Assembly (NCBI GenBank): GCA_023459495.1
Contig: JAEWTL010000078.1
Coordinates: forward strand, 1-64,000
Source of the DNA: Bacillota bacterium
GTDB taxonomy: Bacteria; Bacillota; Clostridia; Christensenellales; SZUA-584
Direction: 5' to 3'
DNA length: 64,000 nt
Shown: positions 8,447 through 16,629 of the stretch, in pieces
Numbering within the stretch: the stretch's first letter is position 1
How the letters are laid out: each line of letters opens with the position of its first letter
Position numbers and translations under genes: made by a program
The notes under the pieces: model-generated
Seen by the model: only the letters and a program-made list of their open reading frames with translations
Databases searched by the model: none
What the model was told of the DNA's origin: nothing

Positions 8447-9235
8447 TCAGCCAAACGCCATGGTGTCGCTGATGACGCCTTGCGCCTGTTGGAACTTCTC
8501 GATCAGCCCTTCGATGGTCTGTGACTGTTTTTCCTCGCCCTTCACGTCGAAGAGCACCTTGCCCGAATGCAGCATCACCAGACGCGAGCCGTAGCCGAGC
8601 GCGAAATTCAGGTTGTGAGTCACCATCAATGTTGTAATGTGCCGCTCCGACACGATACGCTGCGTCAGTTCCATAATGTGTACCGAGGTGCGCGGGTCCA
8701 GCGCAGCCGTATGCTCGTCGAGCAGCAGCAGGTCGGGCCCGGACATGGTAGCCATCAACAGTGCCAGCGCTTGCCGCTGTCCGCCCGAAAGCTGGCCAGT
8801 AAGGACGTCCAGCTTGTTTTCAAGGCCCATGTCGAGCGTCTTCAGCGCGTCACGGTACTTTTCCCGTTCACGCCGCTTCAGGGCTATTGTGAGCCCGTAG
8901 GGCCTGCCCTTGCGCGTCGCCATGGCAAGGTTCTCCGCCACGGTCATGATGGGACAGGTGCCCAGTTTGGGGTCCTGAAACACGCGCGCGATATGCCGCG
9001 CACGCTTGAATTCCTTTGTCCGGGTTACGTTTCTGCCCAGCAGCGCGATTCTGCCCGCATCCGATGCCACAGTGCCAGCGATGATATTTAAAAGCGTAGT
9101 TTTTCCGGAGCCGTTGCTGCCCACGATGCTCACAAACTCACCCTTCTCAACGGAAAAATCCAGCCCGCGAAAGAGCTCGGTGCGCGTGGGGAGGTTCGCG
9201 TCATACGTTTTATAGAGGCCGCTGAGTTCAAGCAT
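8447..9235 (-). CDS. ABC importer ATP-binding protein (TrpXYZ-type)
   Basis: A 262-residue ATPase. Walker A GSNGSGKTT is near residues 40-48, the signature LSGGQRQ near 150, Walker B LLLLDEHTAALDP near 168-180 and the H-loop histidine in VTHN. Its start overlaps the permease stop by 8 nt, so the two are translationally coupled. It energises the importer encoded with the next two genes. By the substrate-binding protein family and the leader of the operon, the cargo may be tryptophan; that is an inference. Confidence 0.88.
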   Translation of the reverse strand: MLELSGLYKTYDANLPTRTELFRGLDFSVEKGEFVSIVGSNGSGKTTLLNIIAGTVASDAGRIALLGRNVTRTKEFKRARHIARVFQDPKLGTCPIMTVAENLAMATRKGRPYGLTIALKRREREKYRDALKTLDMGLENKLDVLTGQLSGGQRQALALLMATMSGPDLLLLDEHTAALDPRTSVHIMELTQRIVSERHITTLMVTHNLNFALGYGSRLVMLHSGKVLFDVKGEEKQSQTIEGLIEKFQQAQGVISDTMAFG

Positions 9236-10196
9236 TGCCGCCGCCCCCTTTCTTACGCGTGAAGATTCTCTTTATGACTTTTGCCAGTTTCTTTGCCACC
9301 GCCGAAATATACCCCGCATACATCTGCAGCACGATCACGATCACAAAGAACACCGCCGTAATGAGCTTGGTATCCGAGGCAGCAAGGCCGGCTTTTAGCG
9401 CAAGGCCCACGCCGATCTTATAGATGATCGAGCCGAAGATGACCGACGTCGAGCCCTGAATGAAACGCATTCGTCCGAATATCGCGCGCCCGATAATCAC
9501 CGCCGCGAGGCCGATGACGACCGTGCCGCTGCCCATGCCCACGTCCGCGAAGTGCTGATACTGTGCCATCAGCGAGCCCGACAGCGCGGTCAGGCCGTTG
9601 GCGATCATCAGTCCCGCAATCTTGAGGCGGCCTGTGTTGATGGAGAGCGTCGCGACAAGCTGCTCACTCTTGCCCACAGCCAGCAGCGACATGCCCGCAA
9701 AGGTGCGCATGAACAAATCGAGCAACACCTTGATAACCGCGACGATGATCAGGCTTAAAGCCACCGAGCAGACCAGTTTCTCCGTCGGTGTGCTGATCGT
9801 GATATGCAGCAGCCGCTGCAAGAAGTCCTGCCAAATATCATAGATCGTTTTCTGGGTCAGCAGCGGGATATTCGCCTTGCCCATGATGCGCAGGTTGATT
9901 GAGTACAGCGCCGTCATGGTGAGTATGCCGCAAAGCAGATTCGTGATCTTGAGGTGCACGTGCAACGCACCGGTAACATACCCCGCTGCCGCGCCTGCCG
10001 CTATCGCAAGCAGTAATGCCAGCATGGGATTCATCCCGGAAACGATGAAGACGGCCGTTACCGCTGCACCGAGCGGGAACGTGCCGTCTACCGAAAGGTC
10101 CGGAAAGTCGAGTATGGAATAGGTGATATACACCCCGAGTACAATCGGGGCGTATATCAAACCCTGTCCGATATTGCTGAGAAGAAAATCCAGCAC
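9228..10196 (-). CDS. ABC importer permease (TrpY-like, branched-chain-type fold)
   Basis: A 322-residue protein with about nine hydrophobic segments, beginning LSNIGQGLIYAPIVLGVYITY. The FPDLSVDGTFPLGAAVTA and NGLTALSGSLMAQYQHFADVGMGSG motifs are typical of permeases that partner with TrpX-family binding proteins. It ends in a basic, Gly-rich tail. It lies 13 nt downstream of the binding-protein gene and overlaps the ATPase gene. Confidence 0.85.
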   Translation of the reverse strand: MLDFLLSNIGQGLIYAPIVLGVYITYSILDFPDLSVDGTFPLGAAVTAVFIVSGMNPMLALLLAIAAGAAAGYVTGALHVHLKITNLLCGILTMTALYSINLRIMGKANIPLLTQKTIYDIWQDFLQRLLHITISTPTEKLVCSVALSLIIVAVIKVLLDLFMRTFAGMSLLAVGKSEQLVATLSINTGRLKIAGLMIANGLTALSGSLMAQYQHFADVGMGSGTVVIGLAAVIIGRAIFGRMRFIQGSTSVIFGSIIYKIGVGLALKAGLAASDTKLITAVFFVIVIVLQMYAGYISAVAKKLAKVIKRIFTRKKGGGGNA

Positions 10197-10209
10197 CTAA
10201 GCTTCTCCT

Positions 10210-11316
10210 TTACTGTGCCGTAGTATTCGTCGTCACCTGCTGCGCGGTTGCCGCGAGCGAGTCGGGGATGGTGAGGCCCAGCAGCGACACCTGATCCGAG
10301 TTGACGATCAACATGGGCTCAGTGAGCACCGCGGTGGGAATCTCTTCCGCCGGGGTTCCCAGCAGCACATTGGCGACCATCTCGCCCGTAATCTGGCCCA
10401 GCGCGTAGTAATCCACGCCTGCCGACGCAAGCGCACCCTTGGTCACCTGCGTATCCTCGGAGCCGTACAGCGGAATCATCGCATCGTTGCAGCGCTGCAC
10501 GATGAGCGCCAGCGACGCGACTACCATATTATCCGTCAGATTCATAATGGCGTCAACCTTGGGAAGCAGCGCATCAAGCGCGCTCGATATCTCGTTGGAG
10601 CTCGTAACGCCCACATCCTCGATGGTAAAACCGTATTCCGGGGCCATCTCCTGTGCCTGCGCCAGCTGCACGTCGCTGTTAACTTCGCTCGTATTGTGCA
10701 GGATGCCAATGGTCTTCACATCGGGCGTCAGCTGCTGGATCAGCCTGAAGGTCGCTTCTACGGGCAGCTTATCGCTCGTGCCCGTCACGCCCACAAGGTT
10801 GGTTCCGTCTTCATTGGTCAGTCCCGCAGCGGTCGGCTCGGATACGGCGGCAAAGATGATCGGTATCTGCCCCATCGACGCGGCGTAGGCAGCCTGTGCG
10901 CTGGGGGTTGCAATGGCGATGATGGCATCCACACCGTCAGAAACGAACTGCTGCGCTATCGTAGTTGCGATATTCGAATCATTCTGCGCGTCCTCATAGT
11001 TGATCGTCAGGTTCTGGCCTTCCACAAAGCCCATCTCCGCGAGCTTGTCGATCGCGCCCTGGCGGCACAGGTTCAGCGACGGATGATCGACGATCTGCGT
11101 GATGCCGATCGTGAAATCTCCTTCTACCAGCGCAGAAGACGTTTCCGCACTCGCGCTTTCCGAAGCTTCCATGCTCTCGCTCACTTCAGCGCTCACACTC
11201 TCTTCTGTCCCGCTCAGCGACGACTGCTCCACCGTCTTCGCGCAGCCTGTCATCGCAAACGCCAGCACCAGCACCAGCAGTAGCGCCAGCATCTTCATCA
11301 TGTTACCCTTCTTCAT
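10210..11316 (-). CDS. trpX: ABC transporter substrate-binding lipoprotein, TrpX family
   Basis: A 368-residue lipoprotein. It has a basic N-terminus, a hydrophobic stretch and the lipobox MTGC (Cys 25), then a Ser/Glu-rich linker to about residue 70. The ABC_sub_bind domain (GITQIVDHPSLNLCRQG to the C-terminus) carries NLVGVTGTSDKLPVEATFRLIQQLTPDVKTIGILHNTSEVNS, characteristic of TrpX-type proteins in Firmicutes. The protein should capture a solute, probably an aromatic amino acid, at the outer face. The tryptophan assignment is strengthened by the TRAP-like leader directly upstream. The family also holds members of unknown ligand. Confidence 0.72.
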   Translation of the reverse strand: MKKGNMMKMLALLLVLVLAFAMTGCAKTVEQSSLSGTEESVSAEVSESMEASESASAETSSALVEGDFTIGITQIVDHPSLNLCRQGAIDKLAEMGFVEGQNLTINYEDAQNDSNIATTIAQQFVSDGVDAIIAIATPSAQAAYAASMGQIPIIFAAVSEPTAAGLTNEDGTNLVGVTGTSDKLPVEATFRLIQQLTPDVKTIGILHNTSEVNSDVQLAQAQEMAPEYGFTIEDVGVTSSNEISSALDALLPKVDAIMNLTDNMVVASLALIVQRCNDAMIPLYGSEDTQVTKGALASAGVDYYALGQITGEMVANVLLGTPAEEIPTAVLTEPMLIVNSDQVSLLGLTIPDSLAATAQQVTTNTTAQ

Positions 11317-11384
11317 CGTTTCAGCCTCCTATAAAAAGTTTAATTGTTTATGCATCGGCTAAATGTTCGGCCAGAAAGGCAAAT

Positions 11385-11414
11385 AAAAAACGCGTCCAAG
11401 AAGACTTGGATGCG
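11385..11414 (-). terminator. attenuator terminator in the ABC importer leader
   Basis: On the minus strand CGCATCCAAG, loop TCTT and CTTGGACGCG form a stem with one mismatch, followed by six T. It lies after the start of transcription but 69 nt before the coding start, so it can act only on read-through into the operon. Confidence 0.8.
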
Positions 11415-11430
11415 CCATCGCCGTACCCGT

Positions 11431-11482
11431 CTCTTCTCATCTCATCTGCTCTATTCTCACCAATCTCATCTACCCTATGCTA
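11431..11482 (-). promoter_or_regulatory. putative TRAP-binding site: eleven triplets on a 5-nt pitch
   Basis: Minus-strand triplets read UAG (11482), UAG (11477), UAG (11472), GAG (11467), UGG (11462), GAG (11458), UAG (11453), CAG (11448), GAG (11443), GAG (11438) and GAG (11433). Spacers are 2 nt except one of 1 nt. Nine of eleven are perfect (G/U)AG. This is the number and spacing expected for an 11-subunit TRAP ring, and a terminator follows 17 nt later. The mtrB gene is not in this window. Confidence 0.7.
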
Positions 11483-11488
11483 TTTAAC

Positions 11489-11517
11489 AGTATACGCGGA
11501 TGCACGCGTTATGTCAA
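11489..11517 (-). promoter_or_regulatory. strong promoter of the ABC importer operon
   Basis: A perfect TTGACA, a 17-nt spacer and TATACT lie on the minus strand. The expected start near 11482 coincides with the first triplet of the TRAP-like site. Confidence 0.8.
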
Positions 11518-11545
11518 CCTGGAACTTCACCAAGCAAAAAATATG

Positions 11546-11572
11546 TTGACAGGACCGAAACGCGGATATAAT
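11546..11572 (+). promoter_or_regulatory. promoter of the BlaI/BlaR1-like operon
   Basis: TTGACA is at 11546-11551. TATAAT at 11567-11572 gives a 15-nt spacer, and TAATAT two bases later gives 17 nt. It is divergent from the ABC importer promoter and immediately followed by a palindromic operator. Confidence 0.6.
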
Positions 11573-11573
11573 A

Positions 11574-11597
11574 TTACATCGTAACGTTACAATGTAA
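11574..11597 (+). promoter_or_regulatory. palindromic BlaI-type operator
   Basis: TTACATCGTAAC is followed directly by GTTACAATGTAA; the halves are inverted complements at 11 of 12 positions. The TACA...TGTA ends match BlaI/MecI-family operators. It overlaps the start of transcription, so occupancy would block the blaI-like gene itself. Confidence 0.75.
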
Positions 11598-11612
11598 CAC
11601 GCGAGGTGCGCA

Positions 11613-11984
11613 ATGACTGACAAGCCAAAGATCGGCGAAAGCGAATGGTATGTAATGAAGGCACTTTGGACAGCGGAAACCCCGCTGTCCGGCAGCGATG
11701 TGGTAAAAGCGGTCAGCCGGGAAACCGACTGGTCACAGAGCACCATCCTCACCATGCTGCGTCGGCTCGTCGCCAAAAAAGCGGTGGGCACGCGTCAGGA
11801 ACAGGTGGCGGTGTACTTCCCGTTGCTTGACGAAAGCGAAGTGAAACGCGCCGAGACCTCCCAGTTCGTACGCCGGGTGTACGAGGGTTCGGCGAATCTG
11901 CTTGTCCGCAGTTTCATTGAGGCGGGCGAGCTCTCCGAGCAGGAGCGCGAGGAATTGCGGAAGCTGCTCGACGACAAGGGGTGA
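11613..11984 (+). CDS. BlaI/MecI/CopY-family transcriptional repressor
   Basis: A 123-residue protein with a winged-helix DNA-binding domain. LGESEWYVMK-like start (here IGESEWYVMKALW) and DWSQSTILTMLRRLVAKKAV is the recognition-helix region of BlaI-family repressors. The C-terminal third is the helical dimerisation region. It has its own promoter with a palindromic operator and is followed 4 nt later by its BlaR1-like partner. Proteolysis of the repressor by the partner is the known mode of induction in the family. Confidence 0.9.
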   Translation: MTDKPKIGESEWYVMKALWTAETPLSGSDVVKAVSRETDWSQSTILTMLRRLVAKKAVGTRQEQVAVYFPLLDESEVKRAETSQFVRRVYEGSANLLVRSFIEAGELSEQEREELRKLLDDKG

Positions 11985-11988
11985 TCGC

Positions 11989-13716
11989 ATGACTGCCCTG
12001 TTTGCCACGGTCTTGAGAATGTCGCTCGGCGCGGGACTGACCGCATTGCTTGTGCTTGCCACGCGGGCGCTGCTGGGGCGCAGGCCGGGCGTACTCATGC
12101 CCATGCTCTACGTGCTGTTGCTGCTGCGGATGGTTCTGCCCTTCTCGGTCGCCAGCCCGTTCAGCATCGAGAACCTGATTCCTTATCCTGCCGCGCAGGC
12201 AGTGACAGCCTTTGCTGAAGCTCCTGCGCATGCGGCGTCCGATACGGACGCGCAGAACGCCGTATACTCCGGGGACGCGAACAGCAGCGGCGCTGCAGGC
12301 GCTCAGGAAAAAGAGCAGGTGCCGCGTACTGCCTCTCCGGCGCTTTCCCCGTTTGAGACCGCCGCTGTCGTATGGGCCGCAGGAGCAGTTTTATCCGCGC
12401 TCATTCTCGCGGCGTTCAGCCTGCGCTTTGCACTCATGCTGCGCCGCAACCGACCCTACGATTCGCCCGGCTTTGATATGCTGCTGGCCTCATGCAAAGC
12501 CGAGCTGAATATCCGGCGGCGCATTACTGTGGTCCGCTTCAGCGGTGTCAACGCTGCGGCGGTGTATGGGGCGCTCCGTCCCAAACTGCTCATCTGCCCG
12601 CAGCGTTTCGAAGCGCTGACCGAACCCGAAAAACGCAGTGTGCTGCTGCACGAGCTGGCGCACATCAAGCGCGGAGATACCGCCGTCTGCCTGCTGCTTG
12701 GCATTGCGGGTGTGGTGCACTGGTTCAATCCGCTTGTGCTGCTGTCGCTCGTGTTCATGCGGCGGGATATGGAGGCATTCTGCGATGCCGTGGTACTCAA
12801 AACACTGGATGAAGCAGGCCGCTGCGAATATGCCCACACATTGCTGAAGCTGTCCGAAAACCGGCGTTTACGCTTCAATCCCGCGCTGTCCATGTCCGGA
12901 ACATCAATTAAAAGGAGGATCATTATGGCCTCACATTATAGAAAAGTCTCGCCGCTGCACGCGGCGCTCGCGCTGCTGCTCACACTTGTAATCGCGGCAG
13001 CGGGCTGCACCTCGGCAGCCGAAACCCAACCTGTTCAGCCGGAGGCATCCATCACGCAGCCAGAAACATCCGTATCGCCTACGCAGGCCGGGGTAAACGC
13101 TTCCACACCACTGTCCGCGGAAGTCACTTTTATTGTCGCGGAGGATGGAACAGTGATCGCCATTAATTCTGTGCAAGGTGATGATGTCATTTTAGATGTA
13201 AACCTCTCTACCATCTGCATAAGCTCTACTGGGGGGGTGCAATGGCAGATGCCGCTGGAATCCTTTGCGGAAGGCAATATTGCCAACATGCAAAAAGCCG
13301 CGCAACTGCTCGATGGCACGGTAATCCCCTACGGTGACAGCGTAGACCTGATGGCACTGCTCGGCAGCATCACGGAAGCCGACGGCTGGGGGACCGCGAC
13401 AGAAGAGAGTTGGTATGCGCTGTATTACAACCTCACATCCGACTCCGCCGAAGAGTCGATTGCACCTGCAAACCGTCCGGGCGGTGGCGCGGAGATCATA
13501 CTGAATCTACTCGCCACAGGAGCAGAAAACCTAGGGTGCGATGTTGCCATACAAGCCGCAGGCAGCTATATCACTGGCGGTAGCCTCATTATTACCAACA
13601 CCCAGTTTGAAGCAGGACTTAAACTTTGCGCCGAGGTTCGCGGCAATACGCTGATCGTCGCCGTGCGCGACGCCAGTCAGCTTAACATCAAGCCATCCTT
13701 TACTCCCGATCCCTGA
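11989..13716 (+). CDS. BlaR1-like M56 membrane metalloprotease with unusual sensor domain
   Basis: A 575-residue protein. Hydrophobic segments at the N-terminus are followed by a cytosolic zinc protease site LLHELAHIKRGD (HExxH, about residue 221). A further membrane segment is near residue 325-340, then an extracytoplasmic region of about 230 residues. BlaR1 normally ends in a penicillin-binding SxxK domain. That is not apparent here; the tail starts Gln/Pro/Thr-rich and continues with acidic, non-PBP-like sequence. The start at 11989 is 4 nt after the blaI stop; the frame is open upstream inside blaI. The signal sensed is unknown. Confidence 0.8.
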   Translation: MTALFATVLRMSLGAGLTALLVLATRALLGRRPGVLMPMLYVLLLLRMVLPFSVASPFSIENLIPYPAAQAVTAFAEAPAHAASDTDAQNAVYSGDANSSGAAGAQEKEQVPRTASPALSPFETAAVVWAAGAVLSALILAAFSLRFALMLRRNRPYDSPGFDMLLASCKAELNIRRRITVVRFSGVNAAAVYGALRPKLLICPQRFEALTEPEKRSVLLHELAHIKRGDTAVCLLLGIAGVVHWFNPLVLLSLVFMRRDMEAFCDAVVLKTLDEAGRCEYAHTLLKLSENRRLRFNPALSMSGTSIKRRIIMASHYRKVSPLHAALALLLTLVIAAAGCTSAAETQPVQPEASITQPETSVSPTQAGVNASTPLSAEVTFIVAEDGTVIAINSVQGDDVILDVNLSTICISSTGGVQWQMPLESFAEGNIANMQKAAQLLDGTVIPYGDSVDLMALLGSITEADGWGTATEESWYALYYNLTSDSAEESIAPANRPGGGAEIILNLLATGAENLGCDVAIQAAGSYITGGSLIITNTQFEAGLKLCAEVRGNTLIVAVRDASQLNIKPSFTPDP

Positions 13717-13732
13717 TTGAGCCTTTAGGTCT

Positions 13733-13760
13733 GGGCAGGAGCGAACGCTCCTGCCTTTTT
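13733..13760 (+). terminator. terminator after the BlaR1-like gene
   Basis: GGCAGGAGCG and CGCTCCTGCC form a perfect 10-bp stem with a 2-nt centre, followed by five T. Confidence 0.85.
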
Positions 13761-13775
13761 CATACCATCATCTAA

Positions 13776-13804
13776 TTGACTTTAGATGTTTTATATTTTA
13801 GTAT
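13776..13804 (+). promoter_or_regulatory. promoter of the hydrolase gene
   Basis: TTGACT and TAGTAT are 17 nt apart, just after the preceding terminator, with the start codon at 13863. Confidence 0.55.
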
Positions 13805-13862
13805 ATCCGCAGCCGGTTCAGGGAAAATTAAGGCAAAATGATCATCCAGCCGGAGAACTGAC

Positions 13863-14624
13863 ATGACTTACAGCAAAGAACTCTTTACCTGCACGCGCGG
13901 AAACCTCACCATCCGAGGCATGCTGCTCAGGCCGCACTGCGAAGGCCGCCTTACCACCGTGATCATCAGCCACGGCTTTGGCTCCAATACGTTCGCGTCG
14001 ATGCACTTTGCAAGGCATTTTGCAGCTGCGGGGTATGCCGCGGTCTGCTTTGATTTCTGCGGTTCAGGCCGGGGTAAAAGCGATGGTCCTTCTACCGATA
14101 TGAGCATACTCACGGAGCTGGAGGATCTCGAGGCCGTACTCGGCTACGTGCGCACGCTGCCCTTCGTAGACACAGGCCGCATCGTGCTTGCGGGCTGCAG
14201 TCAGGGCGGGCTGGTGTCCGCGCTGCTTGCTGCGCGGCGGACAGACGATGTGTACCGCCTGATCCTGTATTATCCTGCACTGTCCATCCCGGATGACGCA
14301 CGCGAGGGCCGGATGCTCGGCCGACGGTTCGACCCGTCGGTCATTCCCGATACTTTCAGGATACTCGCTATCCGCCTCAGCGCGCGGTATGCGTTTGACG
14401 CTCAGTCTGTTGACCTCTTCGGTGAAATCGGCGTTTATGACCGTCCGGTGCTAATCTGTCACGGCACAGCCGACCGCGTGGTGCCCATCCGATATTCGGA
14501 GCGGGCCGCCAAAGTTTATCCCAACGCGCAGTTCCATGCCATTCCTCACAGCGGACACGGCTTTTTGCTGCGCGGCTTTGACGCCGCCATCGCCTCGTCG
14601 CTCGCGTTCCTGCAGGCGGAATAA
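13863..14624 (+). CDS. alpha/beta hydrolase (serine aminopeptidase-like S33)
   Basis: A 253-residue cytoplasmic hydrolase. The oxyanion region ISHGFGSN is near residue 38, the nucleophile elbow GCSQGG near 115-120, the acid Asp in CHGTADRVVP near 200, and the catalytic His in IPHSGHGF near 233. This is the complete triad of the Hydrolase_4/serine aminopeptidase type, usually esterase or lysophospholipase-like. It is monocistronic with its own promoter and terminator. The substrate cannot be read from sequence. Confidence 0.85.
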   Translation: MTYSKELFTCTRGNLTIRGMLLRPHCEGRLTTVIISHGFGSNTFASMHFARHFAAAGYAAVCFDFCGSGRGKSDGPSTDMSILTELEDLEAVLGYVRTLPFVDTGRIVLAGCSQGGLVSALLAARRTDDVYRLILYYPALSIPDDAREGRMLGRRFDPSVIPDTFRILAIRLSARYAFDAQSVDLFGEIGVYDRPVLICHGTADRVVPIRYSERAAKVYPNAQFHAIPHSGHGFLLRGFDAAIASSLAFLQAE

Positions 14625-14633
14625 TGAGATGAC

Positions 14634-14662
14634 AAAAAGGAGAGCCATGTGGCTCTCCTTGC
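14634..14662 (+). terminator. bidirectional terminator between the hydrolase and P-II genes
   Basis: GGAGAGCC and GGCTCTCC flank ATGT, with AAAAA before and TT.. after the stem, so it can serve both converging transcripts. Confidence 0.65.
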
Positions 14663-14681
14663 AATTTAATAACCAGACCGG

Positions 14682-14757
14682 TAGAGGGCACCGCCCTCGC
14701 GCTCCCGTCCAGGCTAACGCCACAGTTTGGCGTTAAGGCTCCTTGGAAATCCCTTAT
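14682..14757 (-). repeat. partial copy of the hairpin-rich repeat family (reverse orientation)
   Basis: GAGGGCACCGCCCTCGCGC TCCCG (14684-14707) matches the reverse complement of the block near 38675-38698 at 21 of 23 positions by eye. It is followed by a hairpin TAACGCC...GGCGTTA and an AAGGCTCC segment. It sits between the terminator and the P-II gene. Confidence 0.5.
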
Positions 14758-14764
14758 ATCACAT

Positions 14765-15109
14765 TCAAGACAGAGCGGCGTCGCCTTCCTCGCCGGTGCG
14801 GATGCGGATGGCTTCCAGTACGTCGTAAACGAATATCTTGCCGTCGCCGATCTCACCCTTGCCCGCGGCTTCGATGATCGCCTTCTTCACGATCGGCAGG
14901 TCCTCGTCTTTAACCACCATGTCGATCATGACCTTGGGTAGAAACTCCAGATGGTACTTCTCGCCGCGCCATACCTGCACAACACCCTTTTGTGTGCCCT
15001 GCCCCATCACTTCGGAGATCGTAATGCCACGGTAGCAGCCCGCAGCTTCCAGTGCCGTGCGCACATCCGAAAGCGCGTCAGGCTTTATAATCGCTTTAAT
15101 CTGTTTCAT
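14765..15109 (-). CDS. P-II nitrogen regulatory protein (GlnK/GlnB family)
   Basis: A 114-residue trimeric signal protein. It has the N-terminal MKQIKAIIKPDALSDVRTAL, the T-loop QVWRGEKYHLEFLPKV retaining the tyrosine at the usual uridylylation site, and the C-terminal GEIGDGKIFVYDV...RIRTGEEGDAA. P-II proteins bind ATP/ADP and 2-oxoglutarate and plug the Amt channel when nitrogen is ample. It lies 18 nt downstream of amt in the same operon, as in classic amtB-glnK pairs, with reversed order. Confidence 0.93.
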   Translation of the reverse strand: MKQIKAIIKPDALSDVRTALEAAGCYRGITISEVMGQGTQKGVVQVWRGEKYHLEFLPKVMIDMVVKDEDLPIVKKAIIEAAGKGEIGDGKIFVYDVLEAIRIRTGEEGDAALS

Positions 15110-15127
15110 TTCCGTATCCTCCCTTCG

Positions 15128-16474
15128 CTATTTCTCAATTTTTTTCGGTATCGCCAATTCCGCAACGATAGACGGCCTGCGGATGACGAATTCCGGATAC
15201 GCCTGGTTGCCGTGCTCTCCGATATCGAGGCCTTCAATCTCCTCTTTAAGCGTCACGCGCATACCGAGTGTCACTTTGATAAGGAACCAAACCAGCACTG
15301 AACCGATGAATACAAAACCGGCCACAGCCGCCACGCCCAGCGCCTGCACGCCCAGCAGTGTTCCGCCGCCGCCGTAGAACAGGCCGTTGGCTCCGGTAAC
15401 GCCGTTCGCCGTGGCAATGCTCTCCTCGCTGAAGAGGCCCACAAACAGCGTACCGAGTACGCCGCAGCACAGATGCACCGAGGTCGCGCCCACCGGGTCG
15501 TCGATGCGGACAGAATCGAAGAACTTGACCGCGAGCACCACCACGATGCCCGCTATCGCGCCGATGATGATAGAGCTCGTCACGCTGACATACGCGCAGC
15601 CCGCGGTAATGGCTACAAGGCCCGCGAGGCAGCCGTTGATCGTCATGCCAAGGTCCGGCTTGCCGATGATGATCCACGAAGCCGCCGTGGAGGTGAGCAC
15701 CGCGGCAATCGCTGCGGTATTCGTTGTCATCAGTATATGCGACATCGCTGTAGGGTTCGCCGCCATGGTGGAGCCGGGGTTAAACCCAAACCAGCCGATC
15801 CACAGCACGAACAGGCCGATCGTTGCAATGGGCATGTTGTGACCGGGAATCGCGTTGATCTGCTTGCCCGGGCCGAATTTGCCAAAGCGCGGCCCCAGCA
15901 GCAGCACACCTGCCAGCGCGGCCCAGCCGCCTACGGAGTGCACCACCGTGGATCCCGCGAAGTCCTGAAAGCCCAGCGAAGAGAGCCAGCCGCCGCCCCA
16001 GATCCAGTGCCCCACAATGGGGTAAATGACCAGCGTCAGCACAAAAGAGAATACGATGAACGAGATGTACTTGATGCGTTCTGCGACCGCGCCTGATACG
16101 ATGGTCGCCGCGGTACCGCAGAATACGAGTTCAAAGAAGAACTTCGCCCACAGCGGCACGCCCGTCCAGCTGATTGCGGAATAGACGCCCTGATAGGCCT
16201 CGCCCACAGCGGGGGAATTGTCCGCGCCGCCCGCCATGAACAGCCCTTTTAAGCCGATAAAGCCGTTGCCGTCTCCGAACATGAGGCCCCAACCCAGCAC
16301 GAGAAAACCGAGCGAGGATACCGCGAACACGATGAAGTTCTTCGAGAGGATATTGACCGTGTTCTTCGACCTCGCAAAACCGCTTTCCACCATCGCAAAG
16401 CCAAGATTCATAAAAAAGACCAACATGCCCGCGACCAATACCCACATGGTATCCAGAGTCACTTGCGTATCCAT
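15128..16474 (-). CDS. amt: ammonium transporter (Amt/Rh family)
   Basis: A 448-residue membrane protein with eleven predicted helices. The Amt signatures are AMVESGFARSKN, FVFCGTAATIVSGAVAERIKY, STVVHSVGGWAALAGVLLLGPR and PGHNMPIATIGLFVLWIGWFGFNPGS. The twin pore histidines lie within conserved contexts. The start MDTQVTLD is chosen for GGAGG six nt upstream. Transcribed with P-II. The leader contains two terminator-like hairpins. Confidence 0.93.
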   Translation of the reverse strand: MDTQVTLDTMWVLVAGMLVFFMNLGFAMVESGFARSKNTVNILSKNFIVFAVSSLGFLVLGWGLMFGDGNGFIGLKGLFMAGGADNSPAVGEAYQGVYSAISWTGVPLWAKFFFELVFCGTAATIVSGAVAERIKYISFIVFSFVLTLVIYPIVGHWIWGGGWLSSLGFQDFAGSTVVHSVGGWAALAGVLLLGPRFGKFGPGKQINAIPGHNMPIATIGLFVLWIGWFGFNPGSTMAANPTAMSHILMTTNTAAIAAVLTSTAASWIIIGKPDLGMTINGCLAGLVAITAGCAYVSVTSSIIIGAIAGIVVVLAVKFFDSVRIDDPVGATSVHLCCGVLGTLFVGLFSEESIATANGVTGANGLFYGGGGTLLGVQALGVAAVAGFVFIGSVLVWFLIKVTLGMRVTLKEEIEGLDIGEHGNQAYPEFVIRRPSIVAELAIPKKIEK

Positions 16475-16505
16475 ACTAACCTCCAAAATAATATAAATGA
16501 TATAT

Positions 16506-16554
16506 AAAAAAAAGAAGCTCAAATACGACACCGGTTCGTCTTTGAGCCTTCTTT
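16506..16554 (-). terminator. leader terminator 2 of the amt gene
   Basis: On the minus strand GAAGGCTCAAAGACGA pairs with TCGTATTTGAGCTTC (one bulge, one mismatch) around a 7-nt loop, followed by seven T. It ends about 30 nt before the amt start, so it is an attenuator rather than a gene-end terminator. A similar GGCTCAA-GACGA stem occurs before the Amt-P-II fusion gene. Confidence 0.65.
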
Positions 16555-16629
16555 TCGTTTACCCTCTTCCATATGCGGTTATGCGCAAATTATTGTTCCC
16601 AGCCTTCGGACCAAAGCCGAAAATCCGGG

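Noticed and set aside
11436..11469. Possible leader peptide (ATG AGA TTG ...) in the importer leader
   Set aside because: It has no correctly spaced ribosome binding site and no Trp codons, and the sequence is better explained by the triplet periodicity of a TRAP site.
11385..11482. Importer leader considered as a tryptophan T-box
   Set aside because: No GGTGG.ACCGCG T-box motif, and the leader is too short for stem I.
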